Below, one piece after another: positions 25,366 through 35,315 of a DNA stretch of 64,000 bases. A program made the translations under genes and the position numbers. Each line of letters opens with the position of its first letter. The first letter of the stretch is position 1. The notes below the pieces were generated by a model. It worked only from the letters and a program-made list of their open reading frames with translations, was not told the origin of the DNA and did not search any database. The stretch is from SZAS-103 sp038234715 (GTDB taxonomy: Bacteria; Pseudomonadota; Gammaproteobacteria; Xanthomonadales; Xanthomonadaceae): positions 1 through 64,000 of the forward strand of contig JBBQTD010000008.1 in NCBI GenBank assembly GCA_038234715.1. Reading direction: 5' to 3'.

Positions 25366-27114
25366 GTGAAGTCGACGCCGATCAGAAAGACGCGCCGTGG
25401 CACGCCAGGTTCCAGCAAAACCGTACTCGCATTCATCGTTGCCAGCTGCTTGGCCTTTGCTGCCGCAGCGCACGCAGCGGACATGTCGGGAGAAAGTCCG
25501 ATCCCCGGCGCGAGCCGCTTGTTGAGCACCAGCATGCCCGATGCGGTGGCTTCCGGCCAGGCTGCACACATCGGTGCGATGGAACAAACGCGCAGCTTGA
25601 GGCTTGCGCTGGTACTTCCGCTGCGCAATGAAGCTGAGCTGGACGTGCTGCTGCAGCAATTGCAGGATCCGCGCAGTCCGAACTACCACAGATACCTGGA
25701 AGTCGACGACTTCACCAGCCGTTTCAGCGCCACGCCAGAGCAGTACGCGGCCGTGATCGCGTGGGCGAAGCACAATGGCCTGGCGGTGACGCAGACCGCT
25801 TCGAACCGGCATGTGGTGGACATCGAAGGGACCGTCGCGGCGATCAATCGTGCCCTGAATGTGCAGATCGGAATCTACCAGGTTCCGACCTCGGGCGGCG
25901 CTTTCTTCGCCCCCGACCGCGAGCCGACGACCGACCTTGGCGTGCCGTTGCTGGACATCAAGGGCCTGACCGACATCAATCCACGGCGCAACCATCTGGT
26001 GCGCGGAACGGACCAGCAGCATTTCGACGCGATCGCCAGGGCGCACGGTTCAGGCCCGTCGGGCGAATACCTGCCAAGCGACATGCGCGCCGCCTACTAC
26101 GGTTCGGGTTCGCTCAAGGGCACCGGGCAGACGGTCGGCATCTTCTCCTACGACGGTTACAAGAGCGCCGATGTAAAGCTTTTCTACACAAAAACCGGAA
26201 TGACCTCCTCGGTGCCGATCAGGAACGTGCTGGTGGCCGGATACAGCGGGGTCTGCGACAACGGCGATGGTAGCGGTACATCGGCCTGCGACGACGGCGA
26301 ACAGGTGCTCGACATCGTCAACGTCATCGGCATGGCGCCGGGCCTCAAGGGCGTGACGTTCTACGAGGGGGCGCTTGCGACGGACATCCTCAACAGGATG
26401 GCCAGCGACAACACCGCGAAAGTCATCAGCTGCTCGTGGGGCGGCGGCGACTTTGGCAAGTCCGATGACACGATCTACAAGCAGATGGCCGCGCAGGGGC
26501 AGACGTTCCTCAATGCCACTGGCGACAACGGCGCCTACAACAGCCAGACGTGGGCTGCGCCGTCGCTGGACGTGAACATCCTGGACGTGGGTGGCACCGA
26601 CCTCACCACGAGCGGACCGGGCGGGGCATGGACCCGGGAAACAGGCTGGACAGGCAGCAGCGGCGGCTTCTACCAGCCGGCGAGCCAGGCGATTCCGGCT
26701 TGGCAGAAGCTGGTTGGCGTCATCACCACGACGAACAAGGGTTCGAGGTCCTACCGCAACGATCCGGACGTCGCCGCTGAGGCCAACTACGACAATCCGA
26801 CCGTAAGCAACGGCAAGTTCCAGACCGGCTACGGCGGCACGAGCTTCGCCGCGCCACGTTGGGCAGGCTTCCTTGCGCTGGCCAACCAGCAGTCGGTGGC
26901 CGCTGGCAAATCGACGGTAGGCTTTGTGAACCCGAAGATTTACAACCTCGGCCTGGGTTCGGGCTACCACAGCCAGTTCCACGACATCACCATCGGCAAC
27001 AACAAGCCGGACCTGGGAACCGGCGCGGGTTTCAACGCAGGCGCAAACTTCGACCTGGTCACAGGGTGGGGCAGCCCGCATGGTGCGGCGTTAATCAACG
27101 CCTTGACGCAATGA
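25366..27114 (+). CDS. sedolisin / kumamolisin-type S53 serine-carboxyl protease
   Basis: 582 residues from GTG 25366, nine bases after GGGGAG. A GTG two codons earlier is too close to that site. A signal peptide (about 1-38, ending AAHAAD) precedes a pro-kumamolisin activation domain (about 65-215) with YHRYLEVDDFTSRF. The catalytic domain has Glu312 and Asp316 in DDGEQVLDIV, the oxyanion Asp387 in ATGDNG and Ser493 in GGTSFAAPRWAG. The C-terminal FDLVTGWGSP carries the usual calcium-site region. It is likely an exported, acid-active endopeptidase that self-processes. It seems to be a single-gene unit. Confidence 0.92.
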   Translation: MKSTPIRKTRRGTPGSSKTVLAFIVASCLAFAAAAHAADMSGESPIPGASRLLSTSMPDAVASGQAAHIGAMEQTRSLRLALVLPLRNEAELDVLLQQLQDPRSPNYHRYLEVDDFTSRFSATPEQYAAVIAWAKHNGLAVTQTASNRHVVDIEGTVAAINRALNVQIGIYQVPTSGGAFFAPDREPTTDLGVPLLDIKGLTDINPRRNHLVRGTDQQHFDAIARAHGSGPSGEYLPSDMRAAYYGSGSLKGTGQTVGIFSYDGYKSADVKLFYTKTGMTSSVPIRNVLVAGYSGVCDNGDGSGTSACDDGEQVLDIVNVIGMAPGLKGVTFYEGALATDILNRMASDNTAKVISCSWGGGDFGKSDDTIYKQMAAQGQTFLNATGDNGAYNSQTWAAPSLDVNILDVGGTDLTTSGPGGAWTRETGWTGSSGGFYQPASQAIPAWQKLVGVITTTNKGSRSYRNDPDVAAEANYDNPTVSNGKFQTGYGGTSFAAPRWAGFLALANQQSVAAGKSTVGFVNPKIYNLGLGSGYHSQFHDITIGNNKPDLGTGAGFNAGANFDLVTGWGSPHGAALINALTQ

Positions 27115-27430
27115 TGCGATCAGGGGTTGACCGCCGCTCGGAAGGGTTGCTTCATTGCGTCTCCCGAGAGTGCGCCATGCACGGCCGCCGCATGCGGCCC
27201 GGTTGTTTGTGCTTAGCCAGCACTGCAGGCGCGGCAGTCGGCAACTGCGGGATGTTCGCGACCTCAATGGCGAGCGCCAAACCGATCAAGCGGTGGCGGC
27301 CTGTTGCGCATTTGTTTTCGAGTCGCTCGCAGCCGAAGCTGCCTGTGTCGAGCATGCCCGCCAAACGAATCCGGGCGATGCGCCGTGGCTACATCACGTG
27401 TCGGTTTAATGCTTTTCCGACACGGTTGCG
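27115..27430. other. intergenic stretch, no gene seen
   Basis: About 315 bases downstream of the protease. Short open frames exist on both strands, but none has a ribosome site or a recognisable motif. It may be decayed sequence continuous with the kinase pseudogene that follows. Confidence 0.4.
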
Positions 27431-28271
27431 GGGATGCTCGACGGACCGGCGAAAGGTGCACACCCTGGTGGGCACTTCCAATTGATCGATCCAAAATTGA
27501 CCTGACACCCTGGGCATCGCATCCAGTCGCCTGCACGCATACCCGAAGACAGCGAAACCGAGATCGCAACGATTGCCCGCGCGTTGAACCGGTATTTTGA
27601 ACGGCTCGATGCATTAGTGGCGCGCGAGGCCACGTTCATCGAGAACGTGAGCCATGAATTGCGGACTCCGATCGCGATCATCGCCGGAGCCGGTGAGCTG
27701 ATTGCATCCGATGCTGGTCTCGCCGCATCCAGACGCAGTCCATTGGCACGCATTCGACAAACAGCTGCTGATTCGAAGAACGGATCTCCGCGCTGCTGGT
27801 CCGCCTGGCACCTTGCGCAGCAGCGGCGAAACATGCCGCCTTGAAACACTCGTGCCCGAAATCGTCGATGCACACGAACACCTGCGCAAGGGGAAAGTCC
27901 TGAGAATCGAATTGGGCGAGTTGACCGCCAGCCACCTCAACGTATCGGCGCACATCGCGCAGATCGCGATCGCAAACATCCTGCGCAATGCGATCGGGAA
28001 CACGGACAGGGGCCAGGTCGACGTGTGCATTCGCCCAGCGGGGGGTGGTGCGCATCCAGGACTCGGGCAGGGCATGTCGCCGGCGGAAATCGGCAAGGCC
28101 TACGCTGTGCAGGCGCGCCATGGCGGAGGACGCTCCGGAAACGGCATTGGATTGCAGTTGATTCGGCACATCTGCGAACATCTGGAGTGGGCGCTGGATA
28201 TTGCCTCGGATAAGGGGCAGGGCACCTTGGCCGTACTCGACATGCAAACGTCCCTCATCGTGCCGACCTGA
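27431..28271 (+). pseudogene. decayed sensor histidine kinase
   Basis: Kinase pieces lie on the plus strand in changing frames. A possible sensor remnant is interrupted by TGA near 27504. ARALNRYFERLDALVAREA with the phosphoacceptor FIENVSHELRTP lies in one frame. RISALLVRLA is in a second, and ETCRLETLVPEIV with the N-box IAIANILRNAIGN in a third. VVRIQDSG and QGMSPAEIGKAY are again split between frames. The last piece, GNGIGLQLIRHICEHLEW, completes the ATP site. Most of the sensor domain is gone. Several frameshifts make function very unlikely. Confidence 0.8.
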
Positions 28272-28442
28272 TGCGAGGAAATTCGGGAATGGAAGGGTCG
28301 CTCGGTATCGTGTTCGCCGGCCAGCTGGAACGCATGGTTGTTCCGCACGTGCACGCTCGGTGTAGGGCGCTGATCCAGCGACTCCCAACCGCAGCGATGG
28401 ATGCCAGGACCGCCGCATCCGGGTTTCTACGCGGAAACAGCC

Positions 28443-29366
28443 ATGCACCTTGAAATTCTTGATCTCGACGGTTCGATTCATCGCGATGCGTGCCAGGCGG
28501 CTGCACGCTGGCAATCGGTACGGGTGGTGGACCTGCGTGACCTTGCGTCGCGGCTGCGGCTCTGGAGCGGACGTCGCGCAATTGAGGAGACCCGGCGGCG
28601 CCTGCATGCCGAACCAATACTTTGCGGCCCGACGGTCACCGTGGTCGGTTCGGGCGACTTCCATCACCTCACGCCGCTCCTGCTTGAACGCGCGCGCGAA
28701 CCCATCACCGTGATCCATTTCGACAACCATCCCGACTGGGTCCGCCTGGCGCCGCGCTGGCATTGCGGCTCGTGGGTGAACCAGGCACTGCGTTCCGAAC
28801 GGGTCGCGCGCATCGTCACAATCGGACCGTGCAGTGACGATCTTGTTTGGCCGGGGCTCAAGGGTGGCAACCTTCCAGCCTTGGCGTCAGGCCGGTTGCG
28901 TCTGTTCCCCTGGTCGCATGCGCCTTCGCGGGTCTTGCGAAAACGAGCGGATTGCGCATCGTACCGCTGCGTATCGCAATGCTTGATCTGGAACAACCTT
29001 GCCGAGATGTCGGACGAGCAGGCAGCGCGCACGATCCTGTCCCAGATTTCCACCGATGCGGTCTGGATGACCATCGACAAGGATGTCTTCCCGGAAGGCG
29101 AAGTGGTCAGCAACTGGGACCAGGGACAGATGCCATTGCAAGCCGTGCTGCGCTTGATCGAGGCGATTGGACGCAGTCACACAATCGCCGGTGCGGACAT
29201 CTGCGGCGAATACGCCGCCCCGCAGTTCAGCAGCGCCTTGAAGCGCATGGAAGCGCGCCGCGACCAGCCACGCCGTGAGGCCCCGGACGTGCATGCGCTT
29301 GCGCGCAACGCCGAAGTCAACCGACAGCTCTTGTCGACCATCGAACGGGCCGCGCTGGGATGCTGA
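28443..29366 (+). CDS. UPF0489-like arginase-fold protein
   Basis: 307 residues from ATG 28443 (GGAAA upstream). Metal-site motifs of the ureohydrolase (arginase/deacetylase) fold are present: D72-F-H74-H75, D94-N-H96-P-D98 and D212-K-D214, with GADICGEY near the C-terminus. The spacing fits arginase and agmatinase, but overall the sequence looks like the UPF0489 group, for which no reaction is established. A binuclear-metal hydrolase acting on a guanidino, amide or related group is plausible. It is followed on the same strand by the acyltransferase-like and desaturase genes, which suggests lipid or amino-acid conjugate chemistry. Confidence 0.75.
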   Translation: MHLEILDLDGSIHRDACQAAARWQSVRVVDLRDLASRLRLWSGRRAIEETRRRLHAEPILCGPTVTVVGSGDFHHLTPLLLERAREPITVIHFDNHPDWVRLAPRWHCGSWVNQALRSERVARIVTIGPCSDDLVWPGLKGGNLPALASGRLRLFPWSHAPSRVLRKRADCASYRCVSQCLIWNNLAEMSDEQAARTILSQISTDAVWMTIDKDVFPEGEVVSNWDQGQMPLQAVLRLIEAIGRSHTIAGADICGEYAAPQFSSALKRMEARRDQPRREAPDVHALARNAEVNRQLLSTIERAALGC

Positions 29367-29604
29367 TGCGTTCACTTCGTCTTGCCGCACAGTGCCGGAC
29401 GATGCATGCGCACGCCTGCTGGTTTGGCTCAGGACCCGGGTTGGAGGACAATCACGTGTTGCCCAATGGCTTCCGTCATGGCGTTGCTGTTCACGACCTT
29501 GGCGTCGCAGGGCGGACGACGGATTTGCCGAGTCGTTTTCAAACCGTTGCGGCACCAGACGGTTTCTGTTCGGCATTGCCGTTGGTCTGAAAGGGATGCT
29601 CCGC

Positions 29605-30738
29605 ATGGAACTGGTCGTGGAAAACTCGATTGCGGCCTTCATTCCGGAAGAGTGGAACGGGCTGTTTTCTGGCGAACTGGAAAACTGGTCGTATTACCGT
29701 GCGATCGAATGCGCACAGCTGGCTGGGTTCAGTTGGCTGTATTTCGGCGTGCGCGTGGACGGCGAACTCAGGGCGGTGGTTCCTGCGTTCGTCACCGAGT
29801 ATCCACTCGACACGACGCTTGAAGGGCGCCTGCGCGCCATCGTCCGCTCCCTGGCGAACGCGATTCCGGCGCTTCTGAGGCCACGGATGCTTGCGCTCGG
29901 TTCGCCTGTCGGGGAAAGATGCCACGCGGGATTCGCACCCGACAGTACCCAGGCCGAGCGCTTGCGCATGCTCACGCTGATCCTGGATGGCAGTGATGCG
30001 TGTGCGGAGCAGCATGGCGCGCGACTGCTGGCAATCAAGGATGCCAGCGATGCCCAATCGGCAGTGTGGGAACCACTGATGACTTCGCGGGGCATGCGCA
30101 GGCAGCCCGGGCTTGCGACGGCGGAACTTGCGTTGCCATTCGCGACCTTCGAGGCCTACCTCGCTACATTGAGCCACGCAACGCGCAAGGACATGCGCCG
30201 CAAGCTGCGGGCGCGCGCGCTGCTCCGGATCGAATGGCGGCGCAACCTGAACGGGATCAGCGACGATGTGGCGCGCCTGTACCGCAATACCCTCGAACGC
30301 GCCGCCATGCACCTCGAAGAATTGACCCCGCGCTATTTCGATAGCGTACTCGCCGAACTCCATGGGCGCGCGTTCTGCGTTTGCTATTGGCTCGGCGAAA
30401 CCCTGGTGGCGTTCAACCTGGTGCTGAGCGATTCCCATCGGCTGATCGACAAGTACATCGGCATGGACTATCGCCACGCGCGCGAACTCAATCTGTACTA
30501 CGTGAGCTGGATGGAAAACGTGCGTTACGCCATTGAGCATTGCATCCCGGTTTACCAGAGCGGGCAGGGCCTGCCGGAGGAGAAATTGCGGCTGGGCAGC
30601 ACGCTGTCCCCGAACTGGTTGTGGTACCGCCATCGCAATCCCCTGATCAATCGCACGATGAAAGTCGCTGAACACGCCCTCGGCTTGCATCGGGCGGATC
30701 TCGGAGCGGAAACGCCAAGCCGCGCGGTACGCGCATGA
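29605..30738 (+). CDS. FemAB/GNAT-like N-acyltransferase family protein
   Basis: 377 residues from ATG 29605, nine bases after AAAGGG. The frame is open for 330 bases upstream without a start signal. No signal peptide. The C-terminal half (about 190-355) reads like an Acetyltransf_6 / peptidogalycan-biosynthesis domain: SHATRKDMRRKLR, GETLVAFNLVLSD, LIDKYIGMDY and LNLYYVSWMENVRYAIEHC. Such proteins transfer acyl or aminoacyl groups to amines. Position between an arginase-fold protein and a desaturase suggests acylation of an amino acid or polar lipid headgroup, which is inference. It could also act in cell-wall or exopolysaccharide modification. Confidence 0.7.
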   Translation: MELVVENSIAAFIPEEWNGLFSGELENWSYYRAIECAQLAGFSWLYFGVRVDGELRAVVPAFVTEYPLDTTLEGRLRAIVRSLANAIPALLRPRMLALGSPVGERCHAGFAPDSTQAERLRMLTLILDGSDACAEQHGARLLAIKDASDAQSAVWEPLMTSRGMRRQPGLATAELALPFATFEAYLATLSHATRKDMRRKLRARALLRIEWRRNLNGISDDVARLYRNTLERAAMHLEELTPRYFDSVLAELHGRAFCVCYWLGETLVAFNLVLSDSHRLIDKYIGMDYRHARELNLYYVSWMENVRYAIEHCIPVYQSGQGLPEEKLRLGSTLSPNWLWYRHRNPLINRTMKVAEHALGLHRADLGAETPSRAVRA

Positions 30739-30931
30739 ACGCACTTTCAACGCGTTTCCCAGCCTCGGTGGTTGCGACAGCATCGATCGTCGCCTTCCCG
30801 ATCCCACCTCGATCCACTTCGGATGTGGGCGATTCGTTGCGCTTGCACAGGACATGGGAAGGCCCTGACGGCTGGCGGGGATTAACAACGACCGGCGTAG
30901 CATCTGCTGGTCCTGATGGAGTTCCACCCGC

Positions 30932-31861
30932 ATGATCCCAACCCTCAAACCCATGCCGCCGCGCAGTTTTTTTGCGTATTCGCGCTGGGATGCAGTGCCG
31001 GCGCTGATGGTGATTGCGCACTTGCTTTTCGTCGGCACGCTGTTTTTTGCGTTCCATCGCATTCCCTGGGCGGTATGGATTCCGTTGGCACTGATCTACT
31101 CGATCAGCATCTCGTGGAGCATCAACGGCAGCAGCCACAATCTCATTCACAACCCGTTCTTCCGCTGGCGGTCGCTCAATCGCGCCTACAGCATCATCCT
31201 TTCGCTGACAGATGGTTTCTCGCAGGAGTTCTACCACCACGTCCACTTGCGCCATCACGTCGGCAACATGGATCGGGTCAGGGAAGGCACGACCATCGAT
31301 CCGCTGTCGATCTACCGACATGGCAAGGACGGTCAACCGGAGAGTCCGTGGACGTACACGTTCTACAGCTACTTCCGCGACGACATCGGTGATGTTTATC
31401 GTCGGGTGAAGAGCAAGTTCCCGGCCAAGGCCACCTGGATCCGACGCGAGATATGGACCGTGGTGCTGATATACCTCGCCTGCCTGGCCTACGACTGGCG
31501 CGCTTTTCTCGCGATGCTGCCGTTCTACTATCTTGGCCACAGCCTGTCGTCGCTGAACGGCTACTACGAGCATCACATGGCCGATACCGAGACGCCGATC
31601 GCGTGGGGCGTCAGCACGTATGGGTGGTTCTACAACATCACCTGGCTGTTCAATGGCTACCATGCCGAACACCATTACAGACCGAAGACGCATTGGACCC
31701 AGATGCGCGCGTTGCGCGAGGCGATCGTGGAGGACCAGCGTCGTGCCGGCGTGCGGGTCATGCGCTGGCCGCATGCGCTGGGGTTTCTCGATGGTGCACC
31801 TCCGGCCGGCGCCGCGACTGCGCAAAGGCACGATGCGCAGGCCAAGGCGTACACAGAATAG
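30932..31861 (+). CDS. membrane fatty-acid desaturase family protein
   Basis: 309 residues with two hydrophobic hairpins (about 25-65 and 180-220). The three histidine clusters of the FA_desaturase superfamily are intact: SHNLIH, HLRHH and YHAEHHYRP. They hold a di-iron centre that uses O2 and an electron donor to desaturate or hydroxylate a lipid chain or ring. Relatives include acyl-lipid desaturases and carotenoid ketolases/hydroxylases, and the sequence alone does not decide. It is 193 bases after the acyltransferase gene and 190 before mlaF, all on one strand. Confidence 0.85.
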   Translation: MIPTLKPMPPRSFFAYSRWDAVPALMVIAHLLFVGTLFFAFHRIPWAVWIPLALIYSISISWSINGSSHNLIHNPFFRWRSLNRAYSIILSLTDGFSQEFYHHVHLRHHVGNMDRVREGTTIDPLSIYRHGKDGQPESPWTYTFYSYFRDDIGDVYRRVKSKFPAKATWIRREIWTVVLIYLACLAYDWRAFLAMLPFYYLGHSLSSLNGYYEHHMADTETPIAWGVSTYGWFYNITWLFNGYHAEHHYRPKTHWTQMRALREAIVEDQRRAGVRVMRWPHALGFLDGAPPAGAATAQRHDAQAKAYTE

Positions 31862-32051
31862 TCGCCTTGGAGAACCACTGTTGCGGCGTCGGTCATCGCT
31901 GCGGATCCCATCAGGACAAGCACCTCTGTTACCGGGGGCGGCGGCAGGGTGGATCGCCTCCGACAGGCAAATGCGAATGCATGCATGCGGCGACGGGTTG
32001 CTTCCAATTGACGAAAGGCTGCTTCACGTTTGCAACACGCAAGGGCCAAGC

Positions 32052-32900
32052 GTGACCCATGTTTCCACCACTGCGCGTCTGGATTGCGTCCGCCTCGATC
32101 GGAGCGGCCACACGATCCTTCGCGAAGTGTCGCTGGATGTTCCCCACGGCAGCGTCACAGCGATCCTCGGTCCAAGCGGCAGCGGCAAGACGACGTTGCT
32201 CGCCGCGCTGACCGGCGAGCTGGCGCCGCACGAGGGCACAATCGAAGTGCTCGGCCGGGCAATGCCCTACGACCAACCACGCGAGTTGCTGCAATTGCGC
32301 AAGTCAATGGGCGTGTTGCTGCAGGGAAATGGCCTGCTGACCGATCTTACCGTTGCCGAGAACGTCGCCTTGCCCCTGCGTGCGCATACCAGACTTCCGG
32401 AGGCGCTACTGACGCGCGTGGTCGACCTCAAGCTCAACGCAGTCGGCCTGCGCGCAGCCGGCGCCCTGTATCCACGCGAACTGTCAGGCGGGATGGCCCG
32501 AAGGGCAGCACTGGCGCGTGCGCTGGCGCTCGATCCTCCACTGATGATCTACGATGAACCGCTCACCGGACTGGACCCCATCGCAAGTGGCGTCATCGTG
32601 AGCCTCATTCGCCGCCTCAACGACACGCTTGGGCTGACCAGCATCATCGTGACCCACCACGTGCGCGAGACGCTGCCGATCGCTGATCGCGCTGTGGTCA
32701 TCGCGAACGGCCGGGTGAGGTTTAACGGCACGCCGCGCGAACTCGAGGCGAGTGCCGACCCCCTGGTGCGACAATTCCTGCGTGGCGAGCCCGACGGACC
32801 GATTGCATTCGACAACACGCATGCTGGAAACGCGACGGGCTGCATGGCTAGGCACCTCGATCAAGGCATGCCGTTGGACTCTGCGGCATCCCGCGCGTGA
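32052..32900 (+). CDS. mlaF: Mla phospholipid transporter ATPase MlaF
   Basis: 282 residues from GTG 32052, with AAGGG upstream. Walker A GPSGSGKTT at 40-48, signature ELSGGMARRAALARA, Walker B MIYDEPLTGLDP and the switch His in VTHH. The RRxALARA form and the gene order (mlaE next) identify MlaF rather than a generic ATPase. It powers the MlaFEDB complex that moves glycerophospholipid between the inner membrane and the periplasmic carrier MlaC. About 30 residues extend past the usual end. The stop overlaps the mlaE start by 4 bases. Confidence 0.92.
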   Translation: MTHVSTTARLDCVRLDRSGHTILREVSLDVPHGSVTAILGPSGSGKTTLLAALTGELAPHEGTIEVLGRAMPYDQPRELLQLRKSMGVLLQGNGLLTDLTVAENVALPLRAHTRLPEALLTRVVDLKLNAVGLRAAGALYPRELSGGMARRAALARALALDPPLMIYDEPLTGLDPIASGVIVSLIRRLNDTLGLTSIIVTHHVRETLPIADRAVVIANGRVRFNGTPRELEASADPLVRQFLRGEPDGPIAFDNTHAGNATGCMARHLDQGMPLDSAASRA

Positions 32901-33640
32901 GCTGGTTGCACGACATTGGCCGCGTAGGCGTCTTCGGCTATTCGGTCTTGCGTGCGTCGAAACCCTCGCGAACATTCGGCGCGGATTTGACGCGTCAGAT
33001 CCATGCCATCGGCGCTCGCTCGCTTCCGATCATTGCCGTGGGCGGGGCTTTCGTCGGACTGGTGCTGACCCTGCAAGGCTATCGCACGCTCAGTCGATTC
33101 GGCGCCACGAGTTCGCTTTCGACATTGCTCGGTTTGTCCCTGTATCGCGAACTTGGTCCAGTGCTCACGGCGCTGCTTTTCATCGGCCGCGCGGGCTCGT
33201 CGATCGCGGCGGAACTCGGCTTGATGCGCGCGACCGACCAGATCACTGCGCTATCGCTGATGGCCATCGATCCGGTTGGTCGGGTGGTCGCTCCACGATT
33301 CTGGGCGGCAGTGATCACGTTGCCATTGCTGACGGGATTCTTCATTGCGTTTGCGGTCACGGCGGGATACCTCGAGGCCGTGCACGTACTCGGCGTGGAC
33401 TCCGGCTACTTCTGGTCGGCATTGACCGCGAACGTCGATCTGGTCGGCGACTACGGCGTGGCGTTCCTGAAGGCTACGGTGTTTGGTGGCATCAGTGCAT
33501 TGATTGCGGCCTTCGTCGGCTATCACGCGGAGCCCACCATCGAGGGCACCTCGCTAGCGACCACGCGTGCGGTCGTAAACGCTTCGCTGATGGTGCTGGT
33601 GTTCAATTTCATCCTGAGCGCGCTGCTGTTTCGGATATGA
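32897..33640 (+). CDS. mlaE: Mla permease MlaE
   Basis: 247 residues from GTG 32897, overlapping the mlaF stop (GTGA). It has five to six transmembrane segments and the MlaE signature region RELGPVLTALLFIGRAGSSIAAELG. It forms the membrane dimer of the MlaFEDB complex in the inner membrane. A short gap (54 bases) leads to mlaD. Confidence 0.93.
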   Translation: MSWLHDIGRVGVFGYSVLRASKPSRTFGADLTRQIHAIGARSLPIIAVGGAFVGLVLTLQGYRTLSRFGATSSLSTLLGLSLYRELGPVLTALLFIGRAGSSIAAELGLMRATDQITALSLMAIDPVGRVVAPRFWAAVITLPLLTGFFIAFAVTAGYLEAVHVLGVDSGYFWSALTANVDLVGDYGVAFLKATVFGGISALIAAFVGYHAEPTIEGTSLATTRAVVNASLMVLVFNFILSALLFRI

Positions 33641-33694
33641 GCAACGCGCAGACGGAAGTATTCCTGCAGTGAGCCAGTCGAAGAGGATGGTCCA

Positions 33695-34276
33695 ATGAGC
33701 AATTCCAGGCAGCCGCGCGGCGGCCAGCGGGTCGAGCTTGCAGTCGGCGTGTTTCTGTTGCTTGCATTTGCCACACTGTTGATCCTTGCGTTCGCCTCCA
33801 CCAACGGCAAAGTCGGCTTCGGCGCCAGCGACTACAAGCTGACCGCAAAGTTCGGAAACATCGGCGAATTGCGCGTGCACGCTCCGGTGAAGATCGCCGG
33901 TGTCGTGATCGGCGAAGTGAGCCACGTAGCGCTGGATCCAAAGAGCTACAGCGCGGTGGTGACGCTTGCACTGCAACCTGCCTACAGGGACATGCCCGCT
34001 GATACCAGCGCAAAAATCCTCACTGCCGGACTGCTTGGCGATCGCTACATCGCGCTCGACCCGGGTGGCGAAGCGGAGACGTTGCCGTCCGGCGGAGAGC
34101 TGATCTACACGCAGAACGCGATTGTCCTCGAGGAACTGATCGGCAAGTATATTTTTGGTACCGGCGGACGGAAGGATCTGACGCCGACTCCTGACGTTTC
34201 CGCGTTCCCAGGGTCGAACGACCGCCAGGCGACACCTGCGCGGTCAGCGCCCGCGTCAACGGAGAAGCGCCAATGA
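33695..34276 (+). CDS. mlaD: Mla substrate-binding MCE protein MlaD
   Basis: 193 residues: one N-terminal anchor helix (about 12-34) and one MCE domain (about 45-125) with KFGNIGELRVHAPVKIAGV and AGLLGDRYIALDPGG. The C-terminal tail is Pro/Ser-rich and probably disordered. MlaD hexamers form the lipid-conducting ring on the periplasmic side of MlaE. The stop overlaps the start of mlaC. Confidence 0.93.
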   Translation: MSNSRQPRGGQRVELAVGVFLLLAFATLLILAFASTNGKVGFGASDYKLTAKFGNIGELRVHAPVKIAGVVIGEVSHVALDPKSYSAVVTLALQPAYRDMPADTSAKILTAGLLGDRYIALDPGGEAETLPSGGELIYTQNAIVLEELIGKYIFGTGGRKDLTPTPDVSAFPGSNDRQATPARSAPASTEKRQ

Positions 34277-34971
34277 TCCACACGAAGTCGAAGGCCCACC
34301 AGCGCCTTTCGTCGAACCCCATGCGCCGCATGATGCTCGCGGTCGTCGCGCTGGTTGCCTTTGCGGCTGTGTGCATCATGCCTCGTGGCGAAGCGTCCGA
34401 GCAGACACCCGGTCAGCTCGTGCAATCGAGTAGCCAACGCGTCATCCGCACCCTCTCGGAGCGTCGCACTGAATTCCAGTCCAATCCCGTAACCCTGCAC
34501 AGTTTCATTCGCAGCGAATTGACGACCCTGTTTGACCGGGATGAGGCCGCACGGCTGGTATTGGGCAGGAATGGCCGCACCGCAAGCGATGCCGAGGTGC
34601 GCGCATTCGCTGACGCACTCGGTGAAAACCTGATGAATCGCTACGGTGCGTCATTGCTCGCGATCGATCCCGGACTGAACGTCAAACTGACGTCCGAGAC
34701 TCCGCTGCGCAATGGCACGATCATCAAGGTCATGAGCCTGATTGATCGCAAGAACGGCGCCCCGATGGCGGTGGATTACCTGTTCCACCAGCATGACGGG
34801 CACTGGCAGATGTTCGATGTGATCGTCGAGGGCGTCTCGCTTGTGCAAACATTTCGCACCCAGTTTGGCGACGACCTGCGCACCCGGACGTTGGCCCAGA
34901 TCACCGACGACTTGCGCGCCGGGAAGATCAAGGCCGATGCAAGAATTGCCACGCCAGCCAAAAGGCAATGA
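34273..34971 (+). CDS. mlaC: periplasmic lipid carrier MlaC
   Basis: 232 residues, start overlapping the mlaD stop. A signal anchor or signal peptide (about 15-40) is followed by a Tol_Tol_Ttg2/MlaC domain. Typical elements are the LVQSSSQRVIRTLSERR helix, an alternating helical middle and VDYLFHQHDGHWQMFDVIVEGVSLV. It ferries phospholipid between the outer-membrane MlaA complex and MlaFEDB. The stop overlaps mlaB by 4 bases (ATGA). Confidence 0.93.
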   Translation: MIHTKSKAHQRLSSNPMRRMMLAVVALVAFAAVCIMPRGEASEQTPGQLVQSSSQRVIRTLSERRTEFQSNPVTLHSFIRSELTTLFDRDEAARLVLGRNGRTASDAEVRAFADALGENLMNRYGASLLAIDPGLNVKLTSETPLRNGTIIKVMSLIDRKNGAPMAVDYLFHQHDGHWQMFDVIVEGVSLVQTFRTQFGDDLRTRTLAQITDDLRAGKIKADARIATPAKRQ

Positions 34972-35315
34972 TGCGTTCGAGGCACGCCACTGAGAATTCG
35001 AGCGAGGCGGATGCTGATCGGGCCAGCATGCGCGACCAGGACGGCACCCTGCACTTCACCGGAAGGTTGCAGTGCGATACGGTGCCAATGTTGTGGGCCG
35101 GTCTCCCGCGACCGCGGATCCAGCGCATTGATCTATCCGAGGTCACCGCGCTCGATACGGCGGGCTTGGCGTTGTTGGTGGAGATTGTAGCCACGGAGAA
35201 GAGAGCGGGTGGTATCCCTCAAGTCCTTCACGCCTCCGCCGGATACGCTGCTTTGTGCGCGGCCTATCGCATTCGCACCGATCTGGACATGGACTCGCAT
35301 GCGCAAACGGTCTGA
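34968..35315 (+). CDS. mlaB: STAS-domain subunit MlaB
   Basis: 115 residues, start coupled to the mlaC stop. It is a STAS fold with RIDLSEVTALDTAGLALLVEI, the segment holding the conserved Ser/Thr position of anti-sigma-antagonist-like domains. In the Mla complex MlaB binds MlaF in the cytoplasm and is needed for its stability and activity. The first 20 residues are an untypical charged extension. Confidence 0.9.
   Translation: MMRSRHATENSSEADADRASMRDQDGTLHFTGRLQCDTVPMLWAGLPRPRIQRIDLSEVTALDTAGLALLVEIVATEKRAGGIPQVLHASAGYAALCAAYRIRTDLDMDSHAQTV

Noticed and set aside
27155..27409. An 84-codon plus-strand frame after the sedolisin gene
   Set aside because: Arg/His-rich with no ribosome site and no recognisable motif. 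Probably chance or decayed sequence.
31620..32051. Upstream extension of the mlaF frame into the desaturase gene
   Set aside because: It overlaps another gene in a different frame. The GTG at 32052 with AAGGG gives the normal MlaF N-terminus.
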